Shown: positions 1 to 7,676, counted from the stretch's first letter. The stretch: 11,651 bases of DNA from Sergeia podlipaevii (GCA_030849805.1 JASANZ010001715.1:1-11651); one strand, 5' to 3'. Notes: generated from the letters alone by a model not told the origin. Made by a program: numbers and translations.

Positions 1-392
1 GTGTCATCTGAGAAACACTTAGCGTTGTCGCACCGCATTTCAATTTTTTATTTACTATTTTTTATCATGTCTTCTAAAAAAAAAAAAAAAAAGAAGCTTT
101 CTACTGAACTAATATGGAGTCATGTGGCGCTTGGGCTATATTTCTGTCTTTTCCTTGCCACTATATGTGAGGACTATCATTGTTGCTCAAAGGTACCCCT
201 CATGCTCTATGATTGTTGTCCCTGGACTTGTACTGTCATTTAACTGCATATATATCACTTTCCCACATTTTTTTTTTTGCCTTTTCTTGTTTTTTTTTTT
301 TATTTTATTTTTTTCTATTGACGCCTAGTAGCAGAAGATTGATTTTATTATTATCATTGTTTGCTTATTCGATAAAGAGGATACAGGGGAAT
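1..392 (+). other. Leading intergenic region (3' UTR of an upstream gene, then leader of gene 1)
   Basis: T-rich, low-complexity DNA with an A17 run at 76-92 and T runs from about 267 to 318. I see no convincing gene. A 58-codon ATG frame at 67-243 begins with a lysine run made by the A tract and is probably chance. The right-hand part holds the predicted trans-splice signal of gene 1 and a leader of about 64 nt containing no ATG before 393. Confidence 0.6.
256..328 (+). promoter_or_regulatory. Predicted spliced-leader acceptor of gene 1
   Basis: A strong pyrimidine-rich tract (about 256-318, mostly T with a few C) is followed by the first AG at 327-328 and a CAG at 332-334. In trypanosomatids the spliced-leader exon is added at the first suitable AG after such a tract. 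This would give a 5' UTR of 58-64 nt without an upstream ATG. The choice between the two AGs is not decidable from sequence. Confidence 0.6.
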
Positions 393-2090
393 ATGGAGAT
401 CAGAGGTCGTGGGGTTGGGGCTGGTGGACATTTGCCTGGTTGTCCTGCCAGTCAGGCAGAAAGACCTAAGAGCTCTCCATGCACATACACAACCACAACT
501 AGCACTCGAAATACCACTACTGCTGATGCTGTTGCGTCTTCCAGGGCAAAGTGCACGAGCAGCAAGCCCAGCGTAAAGCGCCTAGCTACCTCATCTAGCA
601 CGTTGGCTCCTACTCTTGTAGAAGCAAAGCTTGTAGGCAACCTCAAGAAGCAGATTGCCTGCCTTGAGGCCCAGGTGACGGTACTGAAGCAACGTCTCCG
701 GACAGATGAGGCGTCTCGACAATTCACTCAGGTGAAGCCGTCTGCTCCTCAGAAAGATGGGCACGCAGTATCGCTGCCGCCATCAGAGGAGGACAAAATG
801 AAGGATGACTTTATCGTTCCCACTGTTCCGCTTCCTTCTTCTTCAAGAGGAGGCTCCCTTGCGGCGATACCAGAACCTTTTCTCTCAGAGATCGCAGCGC
901 TTCAGTTCAACCTTGAGTCGCTCATTGTGGACAGCGATGCCACGCAGGAGCTGTGTCTTCACCTACAGCGGGAGAAGGAGGTGATGGGGGAGGAATATGC
1001 GCAACTGCGCGGCGACTTGTGCGCTGCAGCGGCCGAGCAGCGGGCACTGGAAGCGGAGAGGGCGGCGGCGCTTGCCGCTTTGGATGCTGAGCAGGTAAAA
1101 CGCAGGGAGGCGGAGTCGCGAAGGGAGGTAGCGCCAACTTCCGCACCCCACCTTCAGGACATGATTCGACAACGGGACTTTTTTAAGATTCAGGCAGAAA
1201 AGTCGAAGACGCGCGAGGCTATACTTGGTACACGTGTGCAGTCTCTAGAGGAGAGCTTGGCGCAGGAGCGTGTACTGATGGTTTCCACGGAGACACAGCT
1301 CTGTGCTGCGCTGGATCGTTGTCAGGATCTAGAGAGGCGACAGGAGCGTGCTTCTGACTACTACGCCAATCTGGGGACTCGTTTTGTGACCATGTCCGCG
1401 GTGGTTCGCAAGCTGTTAGAGGTACATCACGGGGAAGGGAGAAGAAGTGACGACCGAACCGCTCGTGAGGGAAGTAGTGATGACGCAGCAGCAGCAACAA
1501 GAGCAGTAGCGGCACCATCGCTGTATGCGGCGGAGGTGAGCGCAGAAGTGACGGAGGCGCTTGAACAGGTCGACCAATGGCAGAAAGATATTCTGAAGCG
1601 GCCGCTTGTATGCGGAACGAAGTCACCACAGCAGCAGCAGCAACAGCAACAGAAGGTTGAGAGTGAAAGGGGCGAGAAGAACGAAATCACTGAGGGTGAA
1701 AAGGTAGCTATTGCCGAGACGGCGTTTCAACCATGCCAAGGCGCGCAGACTTCAGCTGCATTGCCTGTTCCTCCAGCGGCTTCAGTGCCTGCTCCTCCAG
1801 CGGCTTCAGTGCCTGTTCCTCCAGCGGCTTCAGTGCCTGCCCCTCCAGCGGCTTCAGTGCCTGCTCCTCAGTCAGGAGTTCCACCTCCACCGCCTGCCTC
1901 ATCAGTTCCGATTGCTCTCTGTGTTGTAGAAGGTGAAGGAGTTACTAGCGGTAGTGTTTTCTCCCCAGGCCCTCCGATACCCCCTACACTTGAGGAACAG
2001 CTGGCGCGTGTAGAGGGGCAGGTGACAGCGGAGGCTGCGTTACTGGCGGAGTATGTCAAGGCCCACACTGCTTCAGTTCCTGCATCTTGA
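393..2090 (+). CDS. Hypothetical coiled-coil protein with Gln run and Pro/Ala repeats (565 aa)
   Basis: I do not recognise the family. The frame is open upstream to 213 but has no ATG before 393. That ATG is the first after the predicted acceptor and has A at -3, so it is taken as the start. Residues 1-70 are Ser/Thr-rich and disordered. Heptad-like helices follow at about 75-108 (LKKQIACLEAQVTVLKQRL), 166-246 (Glu/Ala/Arg-rich) and 257-347 (motif RVQSLEESLAQERVL), with a Pro/Ser-rich linker after the first. Residues 413-420 are eight glutamines. Residues 458-489 are four copies of an octapeptide, P(V/A)PPAASV. A last short helix with LEEQLARVEG lies near 531-555. There is no signal peptide or membrane segment from the ATG. 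Coiled coils plus a proline-rich tail fit a structural or scaffold protein, perhaps of the cytoskeleton, but nothing here proves it. Being a real gene is well supported; function is unknown. Confidence 0.85.
   Translation: MEIRGRGVGAGGHLPGCPASQAERPKSSPCTYTTTTSTRNTTTADAVASSRAKCTSSKPSVKRLATSSSTLAPTLVEAKLVGNLKKQIACLEAQVTVLKQRLRTDEASRQFTQVKPSAPQKDGHAVSLPPSEEDKMKDDFIVPTVPLPSSSRGGSLAAIPEPFLSEIAALQFNLESLIVDSDATQELCLHLQREKEVMGEEYAQLRGDLCAAAAEQRALEAERAAALAALDAEQVKRREAESRREVAPTSAPHLQDMIRQRDFFKIQAEKSKTREAILGTRVQSLEESLAQERVLMVSTETQLCAALDRCQDLERRQERASDYYANLGTRFVTMSAVVRKLLEVHHGEGRRSDDRTAREGSSDDAAAATRAVAAPSLYAAEVSAEVTEALEQVDQWQKDILKRPLVCGTKSPQQQQQQQQKVESERGEKNEITEGEKVAIAETAFQPCQGAQTSAALPVPPAASVPAPPAASVPVPPAASVPAPPAASVPAPQSGVPPPPPASSVPIALCVVEGEGVTSGSVFSPGPPIPPTLEEQLARVEGQVTAEAALLAEYVKAHTASVPAS
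1629..1652 (+). repeat. CAG/CAA run encoding Gln8 in gene 1
   Basis: Eight consecutive CAG or CAA codons, six CAG and two CAA, in frame with gene 1 (residues 413-420). The CAA interruptions make the tract less slippage-prone than a pure repeat. It sits between the coiled-coil part and the Pro/Ala repeats. Confidence 0.95.
1764..1859 (+). repeat. Four tandem 24-bp repeats encoding P(V/A)PPAASV
   Basis: Four head-to-tail 24-bp units (1764, 1788, 1812, 1836), differing at only a couple of positions (GTT versus GCT or GCC in codon 2), followed by a partial unit at 1860-1868. Each unit encodes one octapeptide in gene 1, residues 458-489. The unit length is a multiple of three, so copy-number change keeps the frame. 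Near identity suggests recent duplication or homogenisation. Confidence 0.95.
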
Positions 2091-2126
2091 AAGCTGAGCT
2101 TGACTTATATGCGGGAAGTAGTGGAC

Positions 2127-2141
2127 TATATATATATATAT
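2127..2141. repeat. TA microsatellite
   Basis: Uninterrupted alternating TA, 15 nt, starting 36 nt after the stop codon of gene 1. Confidence 0.95.
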
Positions 2142-2238
2142 GCATGGTAGTTGAAGACAGCTTCTTGGGAGTAGATGAAAGGAAGAATACATAAAGAAAA
2201 GGAATAGATAGAGGATGAGTGACTACGCACGCTACGCG

Positions 2239-2257
2239 TATATATATATATATATAT
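2239..2257. repeat. TA microsatellite
   Basis: Uninterrupted alternating TA, 19 nt, directly after an ACGCGTA context. It is the second TA run in the same 3' UTR. Confidence 0.95.
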
Positions 2258-2610
2258 GCTGCCCCTTCTTATCAACAAACAGAATAGAATAGTAACAACA
2301 AAAAGGAAAACCATTTCTGTTATTTTTTGCTATGTATGACAGCTTTTGATATCACTTCAGCGATTTTATGTGTTCACGTCTTTTTTTTATTCTTAATTAT
2401 CGTCTTTTGTTTTGCATATGCACGCTATGATTGGTTCTCTGCTTTCTCCGTCCCTTTTATATCTTATTGTGTTCAAACCTGCTCTTTTTCTTTCATAGTA
2501 GCATTTTCTTGTTTGTTATCTATACATATTCACCTGAAGGAAGGTAGGGCAAATATTAACGTTAACATTATTTTTTCCTTTTTTTTGTGTGTGCGGTTAT
2601 TGAGACATAG

Positions 2611-2646
2611 TTCTGTTCTTCCTCTCATCCTCCTTTCTGATTATAG
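2611..2646 (+). promoter_or_regulatory. Predicted spliced-leader acceptor of gene 2
   Basis: A C/T-rich tract at 2611-2638 is followed by ATAG with the AG at 2645-2646. Using it gives a leader of 133 nt in which the only ATG is the start-stop element at 2769. A second C/T tract lies at 2741-2768, but the next AG (2775-2776) would leave only 3 nt before the start codon, so the upstream site is preferred. Confidence 0.55.
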
Positions 2647-2768
2647 AAGAGTAGAACAGAATAGTCCCTAGCAAACTATACCCCCTCCCGTTTATACCGA
2701 AATATATACACCTACCCCGTCAAACACACATAGAGACCCGCTCTCTCCCTCTATATATTCGCACTTTC

Positions 2769-2774
2769 ATGTAA
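2769..2774 (+). promoter_or_regulatory. Minimal upstream open reading frame ATGTAA
   Basis: An ATG immediately followed by TAA, ending 5 nt before the gene 2 start codon at 2780. It is the only ATG in the predicted leader 2647-2779. A start-stop codon pair of this kind can hold initiating ribosomes and lower translation of the main frame; AUGUAA is a documented regulatory element in plant leaders. Whether it acts here is inference and depends on the acceptor lying upstream of 2769. Confidence 0.5.
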
Positions 2775-2779
2775 AGGCG

Positions 2780-4711
2780 ATGGAGAATCGTCCACTGCTT
2801 TCTGAGACAGACTATGCTCCTTATGTGGCCGGCGTCTCTTCTTCTCCTCCTTCTGCGTCGCTGCCGCCACGTCTCTCTGTTGCTCAGAACAACCCCTCCC
2901 CTTCCCAGGACACGGGGTCCATCTTCTACGGTTTGGTTAGTAGCGCTCACAACTGTTGCCTTGTTGCTCCTCTGCAGATGCTTCTCTATCCACTTCGAGC
3001 TTTTATTGAGTCCCACGCTACTTCAGCAAGTACTGAGGCCGCAGACCACAGTTTAGGAGAAAACTCAGCAGGAGACTTTGACGACGTGCCAGGAGCGATG
3101 TCGCGTCAACGCGGCAGACGTTCTTACGCTCCACCACGCCGCAGGGTTGGGACGACAGCAGAGAGCGCGGTTGTGGGCAACGACGTGGTGGTTGGCGGAG
3201 AGGCAAACCCAGCAGCAGCAGCAGCAGCAGCGGTGCCGCTTTCTGTAGGTAGTGGCGAATTTTCGATCTACATGGATGACTCTGGGAGCCAGTATAGCTC
3301 AACGGTACTGTCTTCTACACGGCGACGACAACGGCGTGGGGACCGGTGGATCATGCAGCGTGGAGTGCTTGTGCGCGTGACAGCGGATGGTACACAGTAT
3401 CACAACGGTAGCGCAGGTCCTGGTGGGGGTTTTGACGGCGGCGGCGGCGGCGAGGACCAGTTATATCAATCACAGTCGCGATACTCACGTACGTCGGGCA
3501 CATTCAGTGCGTTGAGTCCAGAGGCGGCTGCACTTCTCGCCAAGTTGGATGCCGGGCGGGAGTCTTTATGCTCCCTGGACGCCTTGTCGGCTGCTCTCGA
3601 TCGTCTTAGTGATTACTTGCCAGTACGCTTGGAAGTGGAGATGGATCCTGCTATGAATGGTGGTTCTTCAGCACATGGAGCCTTGAAGACAACACGATGT
3701 AGCTTCTTCTGTTTACATGTGATTGGGCCTTTGCAGGTCAACGCTGCTGTCCTTCCTGAAGTGCTTGGTATTGTGGAGGATATCTTGTTGGATGACTGTT
3801 GCCCAGACAGTTTGGCGCTCAGCAGTCTACACTACTCTGATTTGTACTTGGGAGCCAAAACGAACGTACACAGACACGGAGGTGGCGTGGTCGGCTTCAC
3901 CAAAGGTAGTGATCTTTCCTCTACGCTTCTATACGCGCGGAGCAGTGGGGTACTTCAGAGTAACGCCGTACTGGACGCACTCGAGGCTTCGGACGCGCCG
4001 CAAGAACAGCTGCAACATTCACTAGGGGCGGCACGTGCTGTGACAGCGAGGAATTTTCTCCTCTCAAGCCACAACGACAGCAGTGACAGCGCTGATGCCC
4101 AACGTAGCCGCAGGGAAAACGGCGTCATGAGCATAAACAATTATCTCAATAGCAGCACTGCCGCCGCTGCGGAGCTCGCAGAGGAATGCGAAACGCGCCT
4201 CTCTGTTCTTCTGCGAAACATTGCTGAGTCTTCGTGTTCTCCCATTACTGCTGTGCGCTTGACCCGCTGCTCCTTCTCACCATGGGACCTTGGCCGCACG
4301 CTTCCTCTTTGCTTAGGACCTCAGTTGCGGTACTTGGTCTTTGAACAGTGCCCGCTGACCCCCGCGCACACAGATTCTTTAGTACTCCTTGCACGGAGTG
4401 TCACTGCAACTTGCCTCGGGTCTCAAGCGGACTTGACAGCAAATCATACCGCTGCTGCTGGTGGTGGTACGGGTGGTGGAGGTGCTGGAGCAATGCGAGG
4501 AGTGGCGCTTGGCGGTCTTGTTGAGCTTCAGGTTTGTGGCTCGCTGACGCCCGAGTCTGTCACCGATTTGCTGAATTATTTCTATGAAGAAATGAATAGA
4601 GAGGAGCGAGCACTTCGTGTGGTGCGAGTGCCCTCTATGGTTCAAGCAGCAGCTCTGCAGCATCCACTTGTAATCCAGGAAGGGGTGCGTGTAGAACAGC
4701 TGACCATGTAG
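2780..4711 (+). CDS. Hypothetical protein with divergent leucine-rich-repeat-like segments (643 aa)
   Basis: I do not recognise the family. The start is the first ATG that opens a long frame after the predicted acceptor, with G at -3. Residues 2-7 (ENRPLL) fit the acidic dileucine pattern [DE]xxxL[LI]. Residues 10-230 are low complexity: Ser/Pro-rich, Arg-rich around 110-122, Ala7 at 145-151, and a Gly stretch near 214-226. An island around 180-208 (RGDRWIMQRGVLVRVTADG) looks folded. From about 255 onward the protein is more ordered. LRR-like units of the form LxxLxLxxCxLxxxxxxxL appear at about 489 (ITAVRLTRCSF), 515 (QLRYLVFEQCPLT) and 579 (GLVELQVCGSLT), with an Ala/Gly-rich insertion between the last two. 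There is no membrane segment or catalytic motif. An LRR-type interaction module is the best guess; the low-complexity insertions would be species-specific. Confidence 0.85.
   Translation: MENRPLLSETDYAPYVAGVSSSPPSASLPPRLSVAQNNPSPSQDTGSIFYGLVSSAHNCCLVAPLQMLLYPLRAFIESHATSASTEAADHSLGENSAGDFDDVPGAMSRQRGRRSYAPPRRRVGTTAESAVVGNDVVVGGEANPAAAAAAAVPLSVGSGEFSIYMDDSGSQYSSTVLSSTRRRQRRGDRWIMQRGVLVRVTADGTQYHNGSAGPGGGFDGGGGGEDQLYQSQSRYSRTSGTFSALSPEAAALLAKLDAGRESLCSLDALSAALDRLSDYLPVRLEVEMDPAMNGGSSAHGALKTTRCSFFCLHVIGPLQVNAAVLPEVLGIVEDILLDDCCPDSLALSSLHYSDLYLGAKTNVHRHGGGVVGFTKGSDLSSTLLYARSSGVLQSNAVLDALEASDAPQEQLQHSLGAARAVTARNFLLSSHNDSSDSADAQRSRRENGVMSINNYLNSSTAAAAELAEECETRLSVLLRNIAESSCSPITAVRLTRCSFSPWDLGRTLPLCLGPQLRYLVFEQCPLTPAHTDSLVLLARSVTATCLGSQADLTANHTAAAGGGTGGGGAGAMRGVALGGLVELQVCGSLTPESVTDLLNYFYEEMNREERALRVVRVPSMVQAAALQHPLVIQEGVRVEQLTM
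3212..3232 (+). repeat. GCA run encoding Ala7 in gene 2
   Basis: Six GCA codons and one GCG, in frame, encoding residues 145-151 of gene 2. Trinucleotide runs of the CAG/GCA/GCT class recur in genes 1, 2 and 4, giving Gln or Ala depending on frame. Confidence 0.95.
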
Positions 4712-5052
4712 GTGGATCGTCAATCAACACGCGTGCTTAACTGAGGATCCTTTTTTTTTTGGAGAAAATATATACGCAGTTTGCCATGCATGTTACTGTG
4801 CGAACTTTCAATGCAATCATTGTAATTATTGTGATTACATTTCATGTTGCTCTTGATCTTCATTCTTTCTATAATGTTCTTTTTGTTGCATTTCATTTAT
4901 TTTTTTTATTGCTATCAAGCACACGATTTTATTTTGAATTTTATTGCTGAACATAAAGGTATTTACCCAGTCGCATTCGTTACAGCGTGCTAGCTGCATC
5001 TCTCTTCCAAAATTGTCGAGCTAGGTAGAGTGCCTTTCATTTATCTATCAAT
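4712..5052 (+). other. Intergenic region between genes 2 and 3
   Basis: T-rich DNA with a T10 run at about 4751-4760 and no gene seen. Short hydrophobic frames here reflect base composition. It should carry the 3' UTR and poly(A) site of gene 2. Confidence 0.6.
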
Positions 5053-5095
5053 ATTTTTGTTTTTGTTTTCGTTTTCTCTTTCCTTTTCTTTTTAG
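5053..5095 (+). promoter_or_regulatory. Predicted spliced-leader acceptor of gene 3
   Basis: This is the clearest acceptor of the window. An almost pure pyrimidine tract of about 40 nt (T with C, few G) runs directly into TTTAG, with the AG at 5094-5095. The resulting 133-nt leader (5096-5228) holds a short CA run (5131-5142) and no ATG before the start codon of gene 3. Confidence 0.75.
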
Positions 5096-5228
5096 ATATA
5101 TTCTATTTGGTTAGTACAGATCGTTACCAAACACACACACACATACTATCAGTTGCACATATATACTGTCTATTACATCGCCTACTCGCAGCTCTATACA
5201 TACTCTTTTTTTATTTCTTATCTTTAAA

Positions 5229-6326
5229 ATGTTCGGTGGAAACTTTGGTCATGAGAGCGAGCAGCGTGACGCCAACAAGCGTCCTTCAGGCCGCAGGCAT
5301 CAGCCTCGCGACATGGCCGAAGTCAACAACATCCTCCCCTCACAGCTCAGCGCGAACGCAAACGTGGTGGCTAACGAAGCACGCCGTGCCCAACAGCGCG
5401 AAAACATGTCCAATGGGCCTTCTTTTCTTGATCAGATGGGAGGAGGTGGTGGCGCACCTGCGCGTCCCGGACACCGCCGCGTGAGTGGTCCCCAGAACCA
5501 GCTCACCAGCTTTGGATGGGACAATAATGACTCCCAGCAGCCAGAGCCTCATCGTGGCAAGGGCCAGAAGCGCTCTGGAGCTTGCGCTGCCCCCGTCCAG
5601 GACCCCAGCCAGAGTGCTGAGGCTATCCGCCAACGCGAAGTAAACAAATTTTCATCTAGTGCAAACGGACACTTTCTTCAGTTCAGCGAGAACGCGAAGC
5701 CCAAGGGGCTCCCAGCGCAACCTCGCGGTGCCGTCGCTGGCGCTACTGCTGCACCTGCAGAGGCACCCTATGGTTCCCCGCAGCACGGCATGATGGACGC
5801 GCTCATGCGTGATGATTCCACGCGTGCTGGCGCGCCTCCTCACTCTTCTAAGCGGTGCGTGAAGCAGCAGCAGTGCCCTGATGGTCCAGAGGTGGCTGGT
5901 TTTCCTGGCATGGGTCAACGTAGCGCTCATAAACCGTTTCAGAGGATCAACCGCAAAGTGGTGCCATCCAGCGTGTTCCCTCCCGGCGTGCAAGGCGTGC
6001 AACCGCCTGCGGTGAGCGGTGACGATGACGAAGAGAAGAATTTTCGAGCCCAGTACCCTGGCCAGCAGAATCAGCAGCACTATGCCCAGCAGCAGCAGCA
6101 ACCTGAACCGGAATGGCTTCGTGAGCAGCTCCAGCAGCACAACGTAGCGCCGCAGGATCACAGCTACGAAACAGAGAGCGAGGAGGCTGAGCGCCTCCAC
6201 TACATGGCTGCTGTTGCCGCCGAGGCCCGCGCCAAGGGGAAGCACGTGGGGTTTGACGATGATGAGTACGATGGCTACCGCCCTGATCCCCGCGCGATGC
6301 TGTACCAACAGCGCCATCAGGCGTAG
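5229..6326 (+). CDS. Hypothetical disordered Gln/Asn/Pro/Gly-rich protein with acidic C-terminus (365 aa)
   Basis: I do not recognise the family. The start is the first ATG after a strong acceptor, with A at -3. The sequence is largely disordered: a Gly/Asn/Gln N-terminus (MFGGNFGHESEQ), Gly5 near residues 71-75, an RRVS site at 83-86 that fits the basophilic (PKA-type) phosphorylation pattern RRxS, a conserved-looking patch NQLTSFGWDNND after residue 89, an acidic DDDEE patch near 265, Gln5 at 287-291, and a predicted helix rich in Glu/Ala (about 310-338). It ends in an acidic and aromatic tail with FDDDEYDGYRPDP. There is no membrane segment, signal peptide or known catalytic motif. Codons lean strongly to C-ending forms (CGC, GCC, AAC, CAG) more than in the neighbours, which in trypanosomatids goes with high expression. 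An abundant cytoskeletal or RNA-binding adaptor would fit, but this is a guess. Confidence 0.85.
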   Translation: MFGGNFGHESEQRDANKRPSGRRHQPRDMAEVNNILPSQLSANANVVANEARRAQQRENMSNGPSFLDQMGGGGGAPARPGHRRVSGPQNQLTSFGWDNNDSQQPEPHRGKGQKRSGACAAPVQDPSQSAEAIRQREVNKFSSSANGHFLQFSENAKPKGLPAQPRGAVAGATAAPAEAPYGSPQHGMMDALMRDDSTRAGAPPHSSKRCVKQQQCPDGPEVAGFPGMGQRSAHKPFQRINRKVVPSSVFPPGVQGVQPPAVSGDDDEEKNFRAQYPGQQNQQHYAQQQQQPEPEWLREQLQQHNVAPQDHSYETESEEAERLHYMAAVAAEARAKGKHVGFDDDEYDGYRPDPRAMLYQQRHQA

Positions 6327-6472
6327 TGTACTTTGAGAGCAATGGAGCAGAAAAAAGAGAGAGAAGGCATAAAGAAGGACAAGGAGACATGCAAGTATAC
6401 TGTACCCATTATTTGCTCAAAGGTGTGATACACTTTTTATCAAAAGGCTACTGTTTATATTTGCGAAACTAC

Positions 6473-6496
6473 GTGTACGCTCTATAGCGCGTGCAC
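6473..6496 (+). other. Imperfect palindrome, potential RNA hairpin in the 3' UTR of gene 3
   Basis: The left arm GTGTACGC (6473-6480) pairs with the right arm GCGTGCAC (6489-6496) across an 8-nt loop, giving eight pairs in RNA of which one is G-U. As DNA, 10 of 12 half-site positions are symmetric. It lies 147 nt after the stop codon of gene 3, so it would be in its 3' UTR. A role in mRNA stability is possible but unproven. Confidence 0.5.
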
Positions 6497-6564
6497 CATA
6501 CATATATACACATACATATATAGAGAAGGGAGATGAGATGTCAGTGAGGCATTGTGAGGGAGAC

Positions 6565-6599
<35 letters not shown>

Positions 6600-6608
6600 A
6601 AGAGAGAG
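6565..6608. repeat. AT/AG compound microsatellite
   Basis: (AT)8 at 6565-6580 runs directly into (AG)9 at 6581-6598, then AA and (AG)4 to 6608. It is a compound dinucleotide repeat in noncoding DNA. Confidence 0.95.
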
Positions 6609-7164
6609 AAGTCAGTGGTGAAGCGGAAAATGGGGGATGAAGGTGGTTCATATCGGAGCAAGGTGAATGACAACTTGCAAGACTGGTGTTCTTTTGGGAA
6701 GATGTTGGTGTGCAGTACATACAAAATCAAAACTGACAAAGTATATGTTTTTTACCGTGGTCGTCTTACCTTGTTTTGACACTTTTTTTTGTCAGTACCT
6801 TTCTTTTCACCTTTTCTGTTTTTTTCTGCCTACCAGCCACGTTTTGTGCATTTTTATTTTGCGTTGTTGATGTTGCTCATTGCAAGTTCGCATTACTTTG
6901 CTAATATACCGTGCCTTCCAAGGTAGCAAAGCTGAGGAGAGAAGAGTAATTAGCAAATGAAGCAGGCAGGAAGTGCGCTCGTTACATTTTTTTTATTTAT
7001 TTGCTAGCGCGGATGCTAGGATTTCATGAGCACGTTTTTTTTTTCTCTTCGTATTACACCTAGAGGACACATGCATCAAGACGCACAACAAATGCTTCTT
7101 CATGCATCATCTTATATGTGCGTATGTTAGCTTTGCACATCTCAATGGCTTTGCTTTAGGTGCT

Positions 7165-7186
7165 TTTTATTTATTTATTTATTTTG
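7165..7186 (+). other. AU-rich element-like tract (TTTA repeats)
   Basis: Overlapping TATTTAT units form a tract resembling AU-rich elements, which in trypanosomatid 3' UTRs can control mRNA stability through RNA-binding proteins. The surrounding DNA is T-rich, so chance occurrence is possible. It is over 800 nt past the gene 3 stop and may lie beyond the poly(A) site. Confidence 0.3.
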
Positions 7187-7640
7187 TTGATTAAGAAGAG
7201 CGTGTCATACTTTTTTCTTTCTTTTCTGAAGAATGTACGATTGATGCCATTTGAATATGTTGTGTGTTTTTTTTTTCCTTTTTTTCCATTATGCGAGGGT
7301 GCGTTTGTATATACACACGTAGTGCCTCATGTTTGGTGTCTTCAACGGCATGCATGTTCTTTTCTTCTCAAGAAAAAAAAAATACCGTTATTGTTGCCTT
7401 CTTATATACACATTTTTTTTTTGTTGAAGAATAGTATATGCCTACTATTTGGGCAACTGTGAAAGCACATGCATGAAACCATATCGTCAATTATTTTTTC
7501 TTTTCCTCTTTTGCCCCTTTTTTTTTGGCTAATCATTACCTTAAGGGGCGTAATCAAGCATACTTTTTGTTTTGTTCTGTTGCTAATTTGTCTTTGCATA
7601 CATTATAGACATATTTTCTACACTTTAGCGATCATATACA

Positions 7641-7676
7641 GTTTTTCTTCCCCTTTCCACCGTTCAAAAACCATAG
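7641..7676 (+). promoter_or_regulatory. Predicted spliced-leader acceptor of gene 4
   Basis: A C/T tract (7642-7665) is followed by the AG at 7675-7676, giving a 171-nt leader whose first ATG is 7848. A weaker alternative is the short tract at 7824-7836 with AGs at 7837-7838 and 7842-7843, which would leave a leader of 4-9 nt. Both keep ATG 7848 as the first start codon. Confidence 0.45.

Larger units (their letters stand above)
2091..2610 (+). other. Intergenic region between genes 1 and 2 (mainly 3' UTR of gene 1)
   Basis: No gene seen. The stretch holds two TA microsatellites (2127-2141 and 2239-2257) and then T-rich DNA. A 111-codon ATG frame (2336-2671) encodes a very hydrophobic Phe/Leu/Cys/Ser-rich peptide, as expected by chance from T-rich DNA, and runs through the predicted acceptor of gene 2. 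It is not called as a gene. The polyadenylation site of gene 1 should lie here, coupled to the downstream acceptor, but cannot be placed. Confidence 0.6.
6327..7640 (+). other. Long gene-free region between genes 3 and 4
   Basis: About 1.5 kb (6327-7847) lies between the two coding regions, the longest gap in the window. It contains a 24-nt imperfect palindrome (6473-6496), an AT/AG microsatellite (6565-6608), T runs, and UAUUUA-type AU-rich tracts (7165-7186). I see no tRNA, snoRNA boxes or credible reading frame. A 125-codon ATG frame at 7469-7846 is hydrophobic and T-driven, and overlaps the predicted acceptor and leader of gene 4. Most of the region is probably a long 3' UTR of gene 3. 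Confidence 0.55.

Noticed and set aside
67..243. 58-codon ATG frame with a Lys7 run and a hydrophobic stretch
   Set aside because: The lysines come from the A17 tract, no AG lies between the upstream T-run and the ATG, and composition is that of T-rich intergenic DNA.
2336..2671. 111-codon ATG frame with several possible membrane spans
   Set aside because: Phe/Leu/Ser/Cys richness follows from T-rich DNA, and it runs across the predicted acceptor of gene 2.
2647..5228. Equal predicted leader lengths (133 nt) of genes 2 and 3
   Set aside because: Coincidence between two unaligned sequences; the acceptor choice for gene 2 is itself uncertain.
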